From NCBI GenBank assembly GCA_010093605.1, contig MU004184.1, forward strand, positions 188,179-252,178: DNA of 64,000 bases, read 5' to 3'. The translations under genes were made by a program, and so were the position numbers. This DNA comes from Lophium mytilinum. Its lineage: Eukaryota > Ascomycota > Dothideomycetes > Mytilinidiales > Mytilinidiaceae. The notes under the pieces are model-generated. The model was not told where the DNA came from and did not search any database. It saw only the letters and a list, made by a program, of their open reading frames with translations. Of this stretch, positions 1 through 11,080 are shown in pieces (position 1 is the first letter of the stretch; every line of letters starts with the position of its first letter).

Positions 1-654
1 GGACGAGAGGACGCCTGGCGTTTGTGGCATGGCCATCTAACCACAGATTAGTGTCAAGAAGAGCTGTGAGAGGCCTCCGGAGGGGAGTGGTGTGGTCATC
101 CGAGCTGGCTTACATCGCCCGACGGCATCGAGTCAGCAACCGAAGCTGGCCTGAGGCGCCGAGCGATGTTGAGTCTGCACAGTAGCTCAACACCACGAGT
201 TCTCTGTGGAAGCCCTTGCCAATTGTATGACTAAGACCGTGCTGAGGCCACGTCGCTCAGATGGATGTTGTCCCGTATGCCTCCTCTCGTCAACCAGGTT
301 CTTCCCGACGACAATGTCCTGGCAATTTCCCAGCTGTGTGACGGATAGCATCGAATCGGACTGTGTTTGGATGATGAGGGTGGATATGAGGAAGAGGGTC
401 GGAAGGTAGAGAGTTGGAAGGGTAGAGGGTCGGAAGATAGGAAGGGGCTAGCGGAGGTCTAGTCGGTATTTTCGAATGTCTGGTATAGACGTGGTGTCAG
501 TACGGCTGGATGTTGAGAAAACGAGCGGTCGGACCTACTGGAATGTAACTCGATCTTCATTCGCCTACGCAAAAAGTCCCTGTGATCAATTCGAGTCGCG
601 CCGTCACGATGCAAGGAGCACCCGAGGGCTAAGAGAGAAAGCTTTCGATTTCAA
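1..654. other. No gene seen
   Basis: Short open stretches exist on both strands but none has recognisable protein sequence, a good start context or splice sites. A purine-rich tract at about 365-450 holds a 31-bp direct repeat (GAGGGTCGGAAG at 394 and 425). I see nothing else. Confidence 0.5.
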
Positions 655-729
655 CTACCCAGACTCCCTGACCCTTCTACCGCGAACGGAAATCAAGAAA
701 AGCTCATCGCTAAACGCATCGGGCTCTCT

Positions 730-882
730 CCAGTTCTTGATCTCGACTCGGTGGGCGCCGAAGTCAGAGTCAGCCTTCTTGAACATGTCAGACTGAATAG
801 TCTCCAGGAGTGCTGGGATGGCGTCCTTCAGGTCTGAGCTGGCTGTCTCTCGAGCTCGGTCCTTGTTGTCGATATCGCGGCG
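730..882 (-). pseudogene. Prolyl-tRNA synthetase fragment (C-terminal region)
   Basis: A minus-strand frame reads RRDIDNKDRA, then IPALLETIQSDMFKKAD, then GAHRVEIKNW. This matches the region of eukaryotic/fungal prolyl-tRNA synthetases just after the anticodon-binding domain (RRDTGEK...PALLE.IQ..MF.KA...F..HR....W). ProRS charges tRNA-Pro in the cytosol. Only about 50 residues match. The open frame continues to 1149 and 655 with unrelated sequence, and no catalytic motif is near. Upstream in the same frame, at about 1080-1160, a 54-bp direct repeat encodes RSLSY twice. I read this as a gene fragment in unrelated DNA. The match is by memory of the family, so an alignment would settle it. Confidence 0.6.
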
Positions 883-1273
883 GGAGAGTTTCCAACAGCT
901 AGCAGAGGTATCTTCTAGTAAGCTTCGAAAATTGGTTTGATTCCGGTGGGGCGCACAACGAACGCTCGGCTTGACTGGGGTGTTCAGAGGGAGGGGTCGA
1001 GTTGACTGTAGGAACGCGGCCAGGGCAGTGGGCGCTGGGGTTTGGCGAAACCGACTCCTTGTTTGTTGACCGACAGGGTATGAGAGCGAGCGCACCACCT
1101 TTCGAATAAGTCTCTGGTTAAGGATGGAGACGTAGGAGAGCGAGCGCACCGCATATCGGACGGTCTTCAGGTTGTAGGAACCCCATAGCTTGCTCTTGCT
1201 GGGTTACAGAGGACAAGGCGCTCGGAGCACAGCAACCATCACACAACTTCTTGATACGACGCTACACATCGAT

Positions 1274-1395
1274 GTTCTTGTCGTTCACGATGTAGACTGG
1301 AACATGAGGGCGAGAGGTGAACTTGTTTCTAGACACGAGCATCGCTGTATCCCTGTTCTTGTCGTTCACGATGCAGACCGGAACATGGGTTCTGG
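1274..1395. repeat. 81-bp direct repeat, two copies
   Basis: GTTCTTGTCGTTCACGATG starts at 1274 and again at 1355 with nearly identical flanks. The spacing of 81 bp is a multiple of three. On the minus strand both copies read V(Y/C)IVNDKN, so a coding segment may have been duplicated. The gene of origin is not recognised. Confidence 0.75.
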
Positions 1396-1399
1396 CTCA

Positions 1400-2340
1400 C
1401 GATGGTGATCTAGCGACAGTCGTTAGTAGGTCGTTAGAAGCAGGAGATGGAGTGGACTTACATCATATTGATACGTGGGCTTGGTGGGACGTACCCACTC
1501 CCGCCGCCAGTTCATCACGTCGAAGAAGAGGAACCGACCCCGCTCCTATTGCTACGAGATGCGGATTGGCTGTGGCAGCTCGGGGTCCTTCATCACCCAC
1601 TGCCGTAGGACCTTGTGCCACCGCCAGTCGCGACATGAGGGTGACGGCAATCTCCCGGCTCATCCTCAGAACCAAGCTCTGCCGGAACGTTTCAAAGGGT
1701 CAGCACCAAGAGCGGAGGTGCTCAAGGCAAAGGCTGTACATCAGGTCCGTGACACTCCGATTCGAGGAGAGTATCCCCATCGGCATCTTCCTTGCCAACC
1801 ACGGTGAGATCTCCGTGCTCGGAAAATCTTCACTTCCTGCAAGCGATTATGCTCCTCCAAAGGCACCCGGAGTCTGGACCTGTGGAGCGGGGGTGCTGGA
1901 TGTTGACGGCGAAGCTTGGAGAGGCGGGCAGGGCACGTATTGGTCGGTTGGCTGTGGGAAGTGGAAGTCGCTGTTGCTGGCGTCGCGGTAGCAGACTTCC
2001 TACAAGCGTCGGAAAGGGTTAGCATGGATCTGAAAGGTTGATGAGGGAGACATACCTGAGATGCGGGCTGGATAGACGCCGCGTTGTCATTCGCAAGTAG
2101 ATCACTCACTTCCGCTCGGCAGGGGCCCGAGGGCTAGAAGGGGGACAGGGTTTCATTGAAGCTCAAGCTACGAACGAAAACGAAAACGGCAAGCCCAAAG
2201 CACCTCAATCCTTCCTCCGAGTCCAAGAATCTGAGGGTAGTTGCCGCGTGCTCCCAAATCTCTCGATCGCCAACATTTCTGTGTAAGTTGTCAGTCAAGA
2301 AGCTCCTAGGCAGTCGCTATAGTGAGGCGAAAGTGAAGTG
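1400..2340. other. No gene seen
   Basis: Overlapping open frames of 70-220 codons occur on both strands, but none shows a known motif, a consistent codon pattern or convincing introns. I see nothing I can support. Confidence 0.4.
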
Positions 2341-2352
2341 AGTTCTTCTTAC

Positions 2353-2640
2353 CTCGCGAACATTAGCCAATCCTCCCATGAGATTCTCGTTGCTCGGCAT
2401 GTTGATGGCCTGGGTGGGGGTGCTCGACGCGTCCAGCATCATCGCGTCCTCAGACGTTACGGAAGACATTGTGGAGGTGAGAGAGGTGAGATTGTGGGGT
2501 GAATTAGACTGCCTGATGCAAGCGATCGGCCTCAGGAAGGTGGATGAGGGTTGGTGTTAAGGCAGCAATCCGTCCACAAGGTTCTGGTTGCGGAGAGCGT
2601 TGACGGCATGTTGGCGCAGCTGATCGGCTGGACAAAGATG
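2353..2640 (-). pseudogene. Two tandem fragments of a Gbp2/Hrb1-like RRM
   Basis: On the minus strand, 2563-2612 reads HAVNALRNQNLVDGLL and 2353-2418 reads QAINMPSNENLMGGLANVRE. Both match the end of an RRM in Gbp2/Hrb1-type mRNA-export proteins ([19 protein letters not shown], seen better preserved at 60855-60948). The copies are about 200 bp apart, so this is a tandem duplication. The second copy ends in GAG followed by GTAAGA, a normal splice donor at the same place as in the 60.9-kb copy, so the duplicated DNA included introns. Gbp2-like proteins bind poly(A) RNA with the TREX export complex. These pieces are too short to work. Confidence 0.65.
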
Positions 2641-2904
2641 TGTCCATTGACGCACAAGGACCTTACTAGTCAGCAATCTGTTGAATCTTTGGGAGGGCAG
2701 AGACGATCTCACCTGCATGACGGAGAAGGAGTCTTGTTCGAGCTCTGCGCACCGACGAGACCGCTCCTCTCCTACGGAGTGAAGAGAAGAGGACCGGAGA
2801 AAGACGACGCAGAAGCCTCACTTTGGCAAGCCGAGCTTACCGACGGAGGCTTTCGAGTAGGGTCAAGGCTAGTAGGCTAGGGAGACCGAAGCGTTCATTT
2901 TCGG

Positions 2905-3343
2905 TCATCTCCGACAAACGCTTGTGCTGCGGTACCTGCTGACTTGGAGACTGGACGGCATCCGACCTAAAGCTCTGATCCCACTGGGTCTGCTGTGTCC
3001 GCTGGGTAGGTCAAGTTCGCCCATGCGACTCACCCAGTCTTCGTTGGGATAGAAGCTGCGAGCTTGTCCGTTGTGGCCGGCCACTTCTGGGCCGAACGAT
3101 GACGCGGTGTACGTCGGATATGCAGCGGACATAGACGTAGGCAGAGTTGCCTGTTGGGTTTACTCGTCCATATTGAGGGTTGGTCGGCATGTTCTCACGT
3201 CCACAGGAAGCATTGGCCACTACTGGCGTCCGTCCGTACGAAGAATTGAAGGCTGCATTTGGGGGCGACAGGACTGTCAGCCCGGCTAGCGGAGATGGTC
3301 GCGAGAGGCCGGAGTAGTTTCCTGGGGGAGGAAACGAACCCAT
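2905..3343 (-). pseudogene. Possible remnant of a Pro/Asn/Tyr-rich protein
   Basis: Two overlapping minus-strand frames give low-complexity sequence that reads on from one to the other: PPGNYSGLSRPSP, MPTNPQYGRVNPTGN, then after a frame change MSAAYPTYTASSFGPEV and ARSFYPNEDW. This looks like a disordered region of a fungal protein. It lies just upstream, on the same strand, of the RRM pieces at 2353-2640 and may belong to the same dead gene. No domain is recognised. Confidence 0.3.
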
Positions 3344-6110
3344 TGACGGCCTAGAGGGTTGTTGTGGTCAGCATGCAGGCTTGGTTGAGAGACGTCGACT
3401 GCCTGGCACTGACGCAGCGGGCGGCTCGCGACAAGACCGGCTGCAGTGGGCCAGCTCAAGCGGACGAGGAGAACAGATGAAGAGAGTAACGTACATAAAG
3501 CCGAAGATCATGTCTGCCATCTCCCTGAAGAGCGGGCGAGGTGGTGAGGATGGTTAAGGCGGAGGTGAGGTAGGTAGAAGGTGAGGTTGAGGTGGGGCGA
3601 GGCGCTGGATATCAACATAGTGGGGCGGAGGTTGCCGTTAGCCACAGCGGCAGCAGCTACGGCAGGTCACTCGCAGTGAGAGCGCCCGATAAGGTCTGCG
3701 AAAAAGACTCATTGAGCAAAGATTGCAGTGCACTGGAGCGGTCGACGCCCTGGTAAGCAAAGAAACCAGGGACGTCCGCAGAACATGTCTTAAGGCGGGG
3801 GAATTCAGTTCTTTAGGCACTTACTGTACGCATTGTATTTTTAAATAGAGTATAAGAGACAGTGGACACTAATGCCTATGAGTTGGTCGTTTCGATTTGG
3901 CTTTCCGCTGGCGATTTTGGCGTGCTTGTGAACCATGGCACCGCGAGGGCCAACCTTGGAATGCCATACTCTATATCAACGTCACGAGTGCTAAACAGCC
4001 TGCAGAGAATGCCATGATTGAATTGAGTTAGCATCTATAGTTTACAAAGATATTGAGTGGTCAAAGACGCATTGCCTACTCAGTGAGGCATGGCACAGAA
4101 ACAGCGCGTTCGCTTTTCCTGTGAGCATTAACTATCCACGCCACGGCGGAGAATGCACATGCTGAGGATGTTGCGGAGGTTTAGAGCCTCTAGAGCCCTC
4201 TTTTTCGTGTATAGGTAGGGAATTGGCGTGATGTCTACTCAGTGAGGGACGGGCGCTGCTCTACGCAGCCATTGCGGGCGGGGCCAAAGGCGGCGATGTC
4301 CCCGCTATGCGGCATTCCAGAGACTTGCGCTCGTCCTCCTCCACAACCGCCTCAAACCCATACCGCGACGGGCCCTGAAGCCTCTATGTATCCTCCGAAT
4401 GCCCTCTGAAGGATGCTGACCACCCTTATTTCGGCTCGGAAGCAAAAGACATCGTCGGCGCCTCGATTACGAGCACCACCTTGAGCCCCCAACCTCTTAA
4501 CATGCGTCCAATGGCGCTCTGCAGAGCTTTCCGAGAGTAGTGACGTTCAAGTCTTCCGTGTTACCAAAAGTACTGACCAAGAGCTCTGTGCCTACTAGTA
4601 GACATCATCAGCAACGCCCCTTCAGCGTGAACAAAACCGCTCCTCCTCCGTTCTACCCCTTCGAACCTCACGATCACGGTGTCAGAGACCCAAAAGCCCT
4701 TCCCCAACCCAGACAAGCTGCGTACGACGATGGACCACCCGTAACATCCTCCCTGACATCTCCACCACCAGGACCCAGCCCCATGGGACCTTTTTTCTGT
4801 ATGCGTTGATCCTCAGGATCCACCCAGCCAGCTGTCCACACCCTCCATCAACGCACATCGACCAATGCTTTGCTGCACATTCCGGAAAAAGGCCTCTGAG
4901 TTTGCTCAAGGCAAGAGCAAACAAAGTCATGGATCGAGGTGGACGGATTTTCATCACCACCCACGGCATCGTGGAAAGAGCTAGGGCGAGTTTTATCAAA
5001 GCAGAGCACCCAGAACCATAGCATGTCGCGCAGGCTCGTTTGATCCTTCCCTCCCCGCAAGGGGCCAGCAGACATTCTAGCTGCCTCTTAATATCCTTGA
5101 CTCCCTGGCCACCTGTTCACCCTCGCCGGATGGAGGGGGCGGTGGTTGATTCCTGGAGAAAGGAAGTTGAGGGCAGGTCTGGGGGGCCTTTTATACCTCG
5201 CTGGAATGGCGGCAGGGAGGCAAGCACGTGGTACCCGTGGTACTTTGAGGGCTTCCAGAAGGATCGACGCCAGTTGAAGTAATTCACTGAACGATGGCAA
5301 ACACCAGGCCGGCGAGAGAGGGGAAGGTAAGAGCCGGTAGCATGCTATCGCGGAGGCGGAAAGCAGACGCTAGAAGCATACATTCTCGGCTTAGCACGTA
5401 GCAATACCGAAATCTACTCCGTCGTGACCACACGTGCAGACCCCGTGCCACTAAGCCGCCGCGGCAAACTCTTTTCTTGCTGGGGTATAAAAGACTATCC
5501 TGGAGCTCCAAGAATCCTTCTTCGGCAGGCAGGGCAAGACGAGGAAGAGGAGGACACTGGGGTGATCAAAAAGGCGTGGCTGGACTGACCATGAGGGCTT
5601 AGTGTGTTTGTTCGAACAGCAACACGCGAGCCCATGCATGGAAAGTACAGTCGTGTCTTTCGATCAGTAAACTTGTGCATGAGCTTGACCATGTCGATCA
5701 AATGTGGCAGGCTAGGTCTCACATGGGGGCTTCGAATAGTGGTATCCGTGGACCTCATGGGAGATCAAAGCTGTTATGGAACATCATCATGGAGGCAACA
5801 ACAAGCAATTGCAGCCGCCGTTATGGGAGTTGGAAGCTCGGTTGGGAAGACTATCACGTCGGCGGTGTTGGTGAAACACATGTGGCCGAGAAGGCCGATG
5901 GGTAGCGGGGGTGCCTTTGGGCTGGTGATGAGGTCAAGCAACGTTGATTGATGGTGGAGGATACTGAGAGCAACTAATGATGGCGTACATGTGGAGACAG
6001 AAATAGTGGGTTTGTAGAGGAGAGATTGAACATCTAGCGAAGATGGCTATAGTGAGAGATTGGCACATTTGATACGAAATGGTGATGCGTGCAATTATCA
6101 AATAATGTAT
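3344..6110. other. No certain gene; G-rich tract and scattered open frames
   Basis: A GAGGT-rich tract lies at about 3528-3600. The phrase ACTCAGTGAGG recurs at about 4079 and 4239. Plus-strand open frames at 4250-5021 have coherent stretches (ARANKVMDRGGRIFITTHG near 4912) but change frame often and match no family I know. A TATA box lies at 5484. I cannot support a gene here. Confidence 0.35.
5484..5492 (+). promoter_or_regulatory. TATA box (GTATAAAAG)
   Basis: A canonical TATA element sits in GC-rich surroundings and is followed by about 110 bp before the first plus-strand ATG codons. No convincing gene follows, so it may be the promoter of a lost gene. Confidence 0.4.
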
Positions 6111-6183
6111 ATTGGAAGACAGTTCACCGCACTTGGTTCGTAAACCCGTAACAGCCTCCTACATCGTCACTCTCGTGACTAGT

Positions 6184-7917
6184 CTATGGAAGGGATCTTT
6201 GAGACTTCGACCAGTGGTACTCGGGATCTATAATGATATCAGTAAATGCGTAACGCTTTTCAGGAGCAAGTGTCGTACTGCATTGTTCATAGGTAACGCG
6301 ATAGTGGTCTTGATGCTCGGCTGACCAGACCCACGGGTTTTCCTTGCCGCCACCGCCGAAACCGTGGGTCTGCCGATCGGCTACAGTATTTGAGTCTACG
6401 TTGTACAAAAGAGTTACGTCGTCCGTAGCTCTCTGGAAGGGCGGAGCCCCTATTGGAGGTACCGAACTGGGTCGAGCCATGGAAGGCGTATTGCGGGCAA
6501 CGGAGGGCGTGGTACGGGCAACGGAGGGCGTAGTAAGGGCAACGGAAGGCGTAGTACCGGGTCTGGGAATGAACGGTACTATCGGCAGGGTCGTTTCGAT
6601 CTCCTGTACACAATGATTACATAGGCACTTTTCAGTGTAATCTGCCTTCATGTCCTTGGCAACGGTCTTGAACAGCTTGGTCGCACTTGGCCGGAGTCTT
6701 GGTTGCTCTTGAATTAGGCTCTCGATCCATCGGAAAGGTGCATCATCTGAGTTTCCTGGTGGAGGGATGGTAAACCAACCGTCTGCATCGTCTGGACTTT
6801 CCTCTCGAATAATATTAACCCATTTGGTAAGCCCTTCGAGGTTTAGTGGGTACTGTGAGTTGGTCGTCCCGTTATTCTTCAGATACGATCGCAACCTCGC
6901 AACAGACTGTTGGGCTAGGACAGTGGCAATCTCCAGGAAAACAACCCCGAGAGACCAAAGATCGGAAGACGTATTACGAGGTGAGGAATCTCTGACCTCT
7001 GGAGCCGCGTAATGTCTCGTGAAACCTCGCGCTTCGCCTGTAGTTGTACTCCCTGACCCCTCGAAGTCGAACGCAAGACCGAAATCTGTGTAGTATGGTA
7101 TGTGGCCTCGGAGGACAATGTTCTCCGGTTTGATATCCTTGTGCCTCAGGCTAGCGCCGTGAATTGCTTTTAAGCCAGATGTAAGACATACGAACAATGA
7201 CCTTAATACCTTGGAATCCCGCGAAGGAGATACAAGATAATCGGCCAAATTGCACTCTCCTACAGTTCCCATAACAATGCCAAAATAGTCAGTATCTGTA
7301 AAACTTGCGGTAACTCGAACAACGTGATGATGCTGAACTTTTTTGGCGCTTTGGAGCTCAACCTCAAACTTTCGAAGAGTTTCCAGGTCTGTGTCGAATA
7401 TTGCTGCTCGATGCGTGAGCTTCATGGCGTAGCATTGACTGTTCTGGGAGATCTTGCGGACCTCTGCGCTCTGGGCGCCTCTCCCCAGACGATCTCCAAT
7501 CCTGATTTTCAGGTCGGAGTATGATTGGACATTCAGATGCTTCCCGCTGGACAAATCATTTTGGGTGCTCAGAACGTGTTTCTGAGCATAGAGAAATCTG
7601 GTTTTCAAAATTTCCGTCTTGAAAGCTCCCGGGAAGCTCTTGCTATCATACGGGAGACACATGTCGTTCACGCCTCTCTTGACGAATTCGTCCATTTCGT
7701 CTTCCTCGTTGATGGTATAGAGAGCGATGTAGACCCGAGGGTTTCTACTCCATTCATAATGCCCATCTGTTGCCAGTACCACTGAAATTGTTTTGATTTC
7801 CTCTTCTGAATAAGGGCGAGGGCGCTTCCGCATTCCAGGCTCGTTCCGGTGGAGTAAGCCGCTTAGCGCCAGCTCCATGATCGGCTGTGTTGCACGGTGT
7901 GGCTCAGCCAATGCCAT
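6184..7917 (-). CDS. Serine/threonine protein kinase, 577 aa
   Basis: Single-exon gene with a full eukaryotic kinase core. The glycine loop is LGRGAQSAEV (144-153), the ATP-binding lysine is in CYAMKL (K166) and the likely helix-C glutamate is E187. The catalytic loop is RHKDIKPENI (258-267; HRD is HKD here, D261 and N266 kept). DFG is at 278-280, APE at 305-307, and SSDLWSLGVVFLE (317-329) forms helix F. All residues needed for activity are present. The first 135 residues and the region after about 430 match nothing I know. Four 7-residue repeats (TTPSVAR type) lie near 457-483. An in-frame TGA lies just upstream of the chosen ATG, with a short open stretch between, so an upstream exon is possible. 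Substrate and pathway unknown. Confidence 0.88.
   Translation of the reverse strand: MALAEPHRATQPIMELALSGLLHRNEPGMRKRPRPYSEEEIKTISVVLATDGHYEWSRNPRVYIALYTINEEDEMDEFVKRGVNDMCLPYDSKSFPGAFKTEILKTRFLYAQKHVLSTQNDLSSGKHLNVQSYSDLKIRIGDRLGRGAQSAEVRKISQNSQCYAMKLTHRAAIFDTDLETLRKFEVELQSAKKVQHHHVVRVTASFTDTDYFGIVMGTVGECNLADYLVSPSRDSKVLRSLFVCLTSGLKAIHGASLRHKDIKPENIVLRGHIPYYTDFGLAFDFEGSGSTTTGEARGFTRHYAAPEVRDSSPRNTSSDLWSLGVVFLEIATVLAQQSVARLRSYLKNNGTTNSQYPLNLEGLTKWVNIIREESPDDADGWFTIPPPGNSDDAPFRWIESLIQEQPRLRPSATKLFKTVAKDMKADYTEKCLCNHCVQEIETTLPIVPFIPRPGTTPSVALTTPSVARTTPSVARNTPSMARPSSVPPIGAPPFQRATDDVTLLYNVDSNTVADRQTHGFGGGGKENPWVWSAEHQDHYRVTYEQCSTTLAPEKRYAFTDIIIDPEYHWSKSQRSLP
6480..6563 (-). repeat. 21-bp in-frame repeat inside the kinase gene
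   Basis: Four copies of a 21-bp unit encode TTPSVAL, TTPSVAR, TTPSVAR and NTPSMAR. The unit keeps the reading frame, so length change would only lengthen or shorten a Ser/Thr/Pro-rich linker. Confidence 0.85.
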
Positions 7918-8650
7918 CAGTATTTGGGCCGCGAGAAATGTATAGAGGGGCTCAGTAGTTCAAGGAGCTCGGAGGGGTTCAGGATGTTCCTCGGGTATGA
8001 GCCTGCGACAAAGAAATACGACCTGTGATGCCTCGACAGCCGATAAGGTTAGCATAGAAGACGTTGGAGCTTGAGCAGGTCTCACAAAGCCGAATTCACA
8101 GTGAACGACCGATCCCCAGGAAGCTTCCGCAACTAGACTGAAGTATCGGAGCTAGATTTCAAGTCCGCTGCCCCTCCCAAACAAGGCTGAATTGGATGAG
8201 GCGGCAGCCTCCACGGCTCTGGGGACGTAGGGGATACTGAAGGCCTTCGGCGGCAATCCGTGAAGCGAACACTAAAATACGACGTGCAAGAGATGGTCCC
8301 GGTAACTGTGGTGAGGAGAATGAAGGGATTGAATGAGCCTGAGGGCTGGGTGCGGGGATGTCCGGAGAGGCTGAAGCGGGATGCGACGTGGCCCTGCGAG
8401 GCTGAGAATAGCTGCATGGTGGCGCTCTGGGCGTGGGGGCCAAAGCAGAAACGACCGACCAATGATACGAAGCTACAGAAAACTAATCCATCTGTATTTC
8501 AACATTGTCTGCAAGCAACGAGTGAGCTCTGACGGAAGGTTTGGGGAATGCCGAAGACTGCGGCACGCCCGGGCGGTGACCTATGTCTACCAACCACGAC
8601 TTTCTGAGTATAGTTTAATACATACTCCTTGGATTGGAACATTTGGCCTG
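7918..8650. other. No gene seen
   Basis: This holds the region upstream of the kinase start. Pro/Ser-rich open frames on the minus strand (8133-8462) overlap in several frames and have no recognised motif. I see nothing else. Confidence 0.4.
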
Positions 8651-8659
8651 GAGCTCTAG

Positions 8660-9320
8660 GAGTGCGTTGAAGCCCTTCAGACGGTAGCATTTGACCGTCA
8701 GAATGGAGTCGATTCGACCAAGATATGCAAGGTGAGTCTAGGTTTCATTACTGTCTGATCCGTAAACGATGTGATTGTCATTTTGTATTGACTTCTTGCG
8801 ATATGTTGAGGTCCTACAGACGAATGGAATGGATGATCTTTCGCGATGTGAGCTTACATCAATCTGAGGCATTATCTGATATTGAAGAGAATGAGGAATG
8901 CTTCTCACGGTGACCTAATCTCCGCATAACGGCGCTTTGCATCCCACCAGAACTTCCGGGAGCAGGGTGAGGTCCTGCAGACGACGGCGAGCGACGATAA
9001 AGGAAGATGCGATCTCACCCCGGTCTCGACCGTGGGCCGATATTCTAGCGAATAACTAATACTTGTACCGACTATCTGATATGCGCATTTCGGAGCCTGA
9101 CATCTCATTTGCAATTCTGGAAGCATGTTGAGGCCCCCAGACGATGCTGAACGCGACCCAATACGACTATAAGCATGCAACGATCTTAACAGTGATGTGA
9201 TATAAACAAGATTATCGGATACCTTTGACCAATGTCTAGTTCACATCTATGTGGCCACGACATCCAATTCTGAGCGGCGGGAGGGTATTGAGATCCCCCA
9301 TACGACGTTACCAGAGCGTT
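8660..9320. repeat. Tandem array, unit about 160 bp
   Basis: The phrase GTTGAGGTCCTACAGACG recurs in diverged form. Counting from its GAGGTCCT part, copies start at 8669, 8808, 8970, 9130 and 9290, giving spacings of 139, 162, 160 and 160 bp. Flanks also align (GCATCCCACC, GACATCTCAT, GACATCCAAT before the core). Copies are clearly diverged. No frame stays open across units, so protein coding is not evident. Confidence 0.7.
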
Positions 9321-9670
9321 AGGAAATTTTTTACTTAGCCATGATCCGTATACAGAGATAAAAATCAAGGGAATGAAACGTAGAGTGAAGATCTTCCTCA
9401 AAAGTAGTTCCAATATTGAATCATGCAGAAGAACGGAAGTTTAGTTCGAGAGAAGATACCCTGTACGGGGCCTGATAGTGTAGAATTACTATCGATCAGG
9501 AGACGTCCAAGACTCACAGAACCACCAAAGCAAACAACAACTCCAGTACCGCCGCCACCCAGTTATCCCACGACAAGGCCAAGGGAGCACCACCAAGGAC
9601 TTCCGTGACTACATCACCTTTGAGCCCCGCGACGGTAGCCCCCGTTCGCTAGAAGCGCTACTAGGACCCA

Positions 9671-10430
9671 CTACCGCCGGTTGATCGAGGCTCGCATGCG
9701 ACGCAGCCGCATCACATCCTTAGGATGCTCCCCCGCCATGTACTGCCACAATGGCCGCGTGAGGGCGCCGTTCCCCGAGAAGACGGGCTTCATCTCCTCC
9801 TTCTCCTCCTCTGCCGCGTCCGCGAGGACGTGCTCGGCGTATCGCCGCCCGCAGAAGCTGATGACGAGGGAGACCACCGTCTCCGCGTGCTCCTCGTATG
9901 GGGAGTCTTTGACGACGCGGAGGTCAGGCTGCGCAGAAGGCGTGTCAGTATGTGTGGTGGAAGAGTCTGATAGATAGAAACGTACCGCGCCGTCTTCCTT
10001 CGGGACCATGTAGTCCTCCGCCGCCTTCTCCTCTACCCACCGCAGCAGGTCCTCCCTCACGTCCTCCATCTTCTCCTCTTCCTTCCTGTACAGATTTTAG
10101 CTACGGCCAGAGAGACTGGTTACAGCAAGCGGAAGAGGTGTAATTACTCCAAGTCCTCCAGCTCCTTGTCGAGGGTGAGGACGTCTCCCCACACCTTCCT
10201 CAGCTCCACCGGCGTCTCCTTACTTGCAGCTCGCAAAGCGGCATGCGGGTCGGCGTACTGGGCGGTGTACCCGGCGATGAATACCTCGATGTCCCGGAGC
10301 ACTTCCAGGACTTCTGGTGCTGCTGATCCAAGATCACGTTAGAACACTCCCGCACCACGTTGAAGTGACAAACAGGCTTACCGGCTTCGTCCTTCTTGCC
10401 CTTCCCCTTCTGGCCTCCGCGTGTAGCCAT
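9671..10430 (-). CDS. Hypothetical protein, 192 aa, four exons
   Basis: Proposed exons are 10430-10382, 10319-10148, 10085-9986 and 9928-9671, joined by introns of 62, 62 and 57 bp with GTAAGC, GTAATT and GTACGT donors and CAG acceptors. The joined frame is open throughout. The protein starts MATRGGQKGKGKKDEA, continues as a charged helical region (PEVLEVLRDIEVF, DKELEDLEKEEEKMEDV) that could form a coiled coil, and ends in a more compact segment (YAEHVLADAAEEEKEEM, ALTRPLWQYMAGEHPKD). I do not recognise the family. Third codon positions are GC-rich, unlike the broken DNA nearby, and the leader before ATG is CA-rich. There is no signal peptide or membrane segment. The structure is inferred from splice sites. 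Confidence 0.75.
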
Positions 10431-11080
10431 TGTAGTGAATTTGTGAGTGTTGGAAGGCTATGTGTGTGAATTAGCGTGATGCTGTTGGCTGAAAAGGAAG
10501 TCTAGGAGGCGACGCGCTGACGAACTGGTGTTGTGGGCAGAATTTCCAAAACACGTGACGTGGCTTGGCGTACGCGCTCATGTTTTGTTTCTCAACGAAC
10601 CGCGTCTTCTTACACCCCGCACTCCTTCAAAAACATATCAACAACTCGCCATCTTCTGTCACCCTTCGCGCCCACCGCATTCGTCCTACTTTGGCCTCTT
10701 GAGGTAATGGAAGCGCCTCCTTTCCGTTTCACAAGGAAATGGCCTGGTACAGCTATCGAGCTGCGCCGGTGGTGAAGCGGATGAAGCAGCCTCTAGCAGG
10801 TCTCCGGCCTCTTGTCGTACGTACGCCTGTTGCTCCGAATATCATCGCATCTAACGTCGCTATTTCCAAGACCTGCTGAACTTCACTGAATATTGTACAA
10901 GGCTTCAGATTACGGAGTCACTCCCTTCTGAGTCTCCTCAGCGATGGAGCACCTCTCTGAGCTCTGACCGTAAAGCGAGAACTACTCCATTCTCGGACAT
11001 CAATTGCAGGTATGTTCAGCTCGTTAACCCTCAATTGCCTTCATCAACGTACATTCCACATTCCTCGAAATTTATGAGCG
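10431..11080. other. No gene seen
   Basis: Contains the presumed promoter and leader of the 9671-10430 gene. Beyond that I see only short open frames without motifs. Confidence 0.4.

Noticed and set aside
5820-5870. P-loop-like GVGSSVGKT on the plus strand
   Set aside because: The spacing does not fit GxxxxGK(S/T) and no other NTPase motif is present.
8133-8462. Pro/Ser-rich minus-strand frame upstream of the kinase
   Set aside because: Three overlapping frames of similar length and composition in the same DNA, none with a motif.
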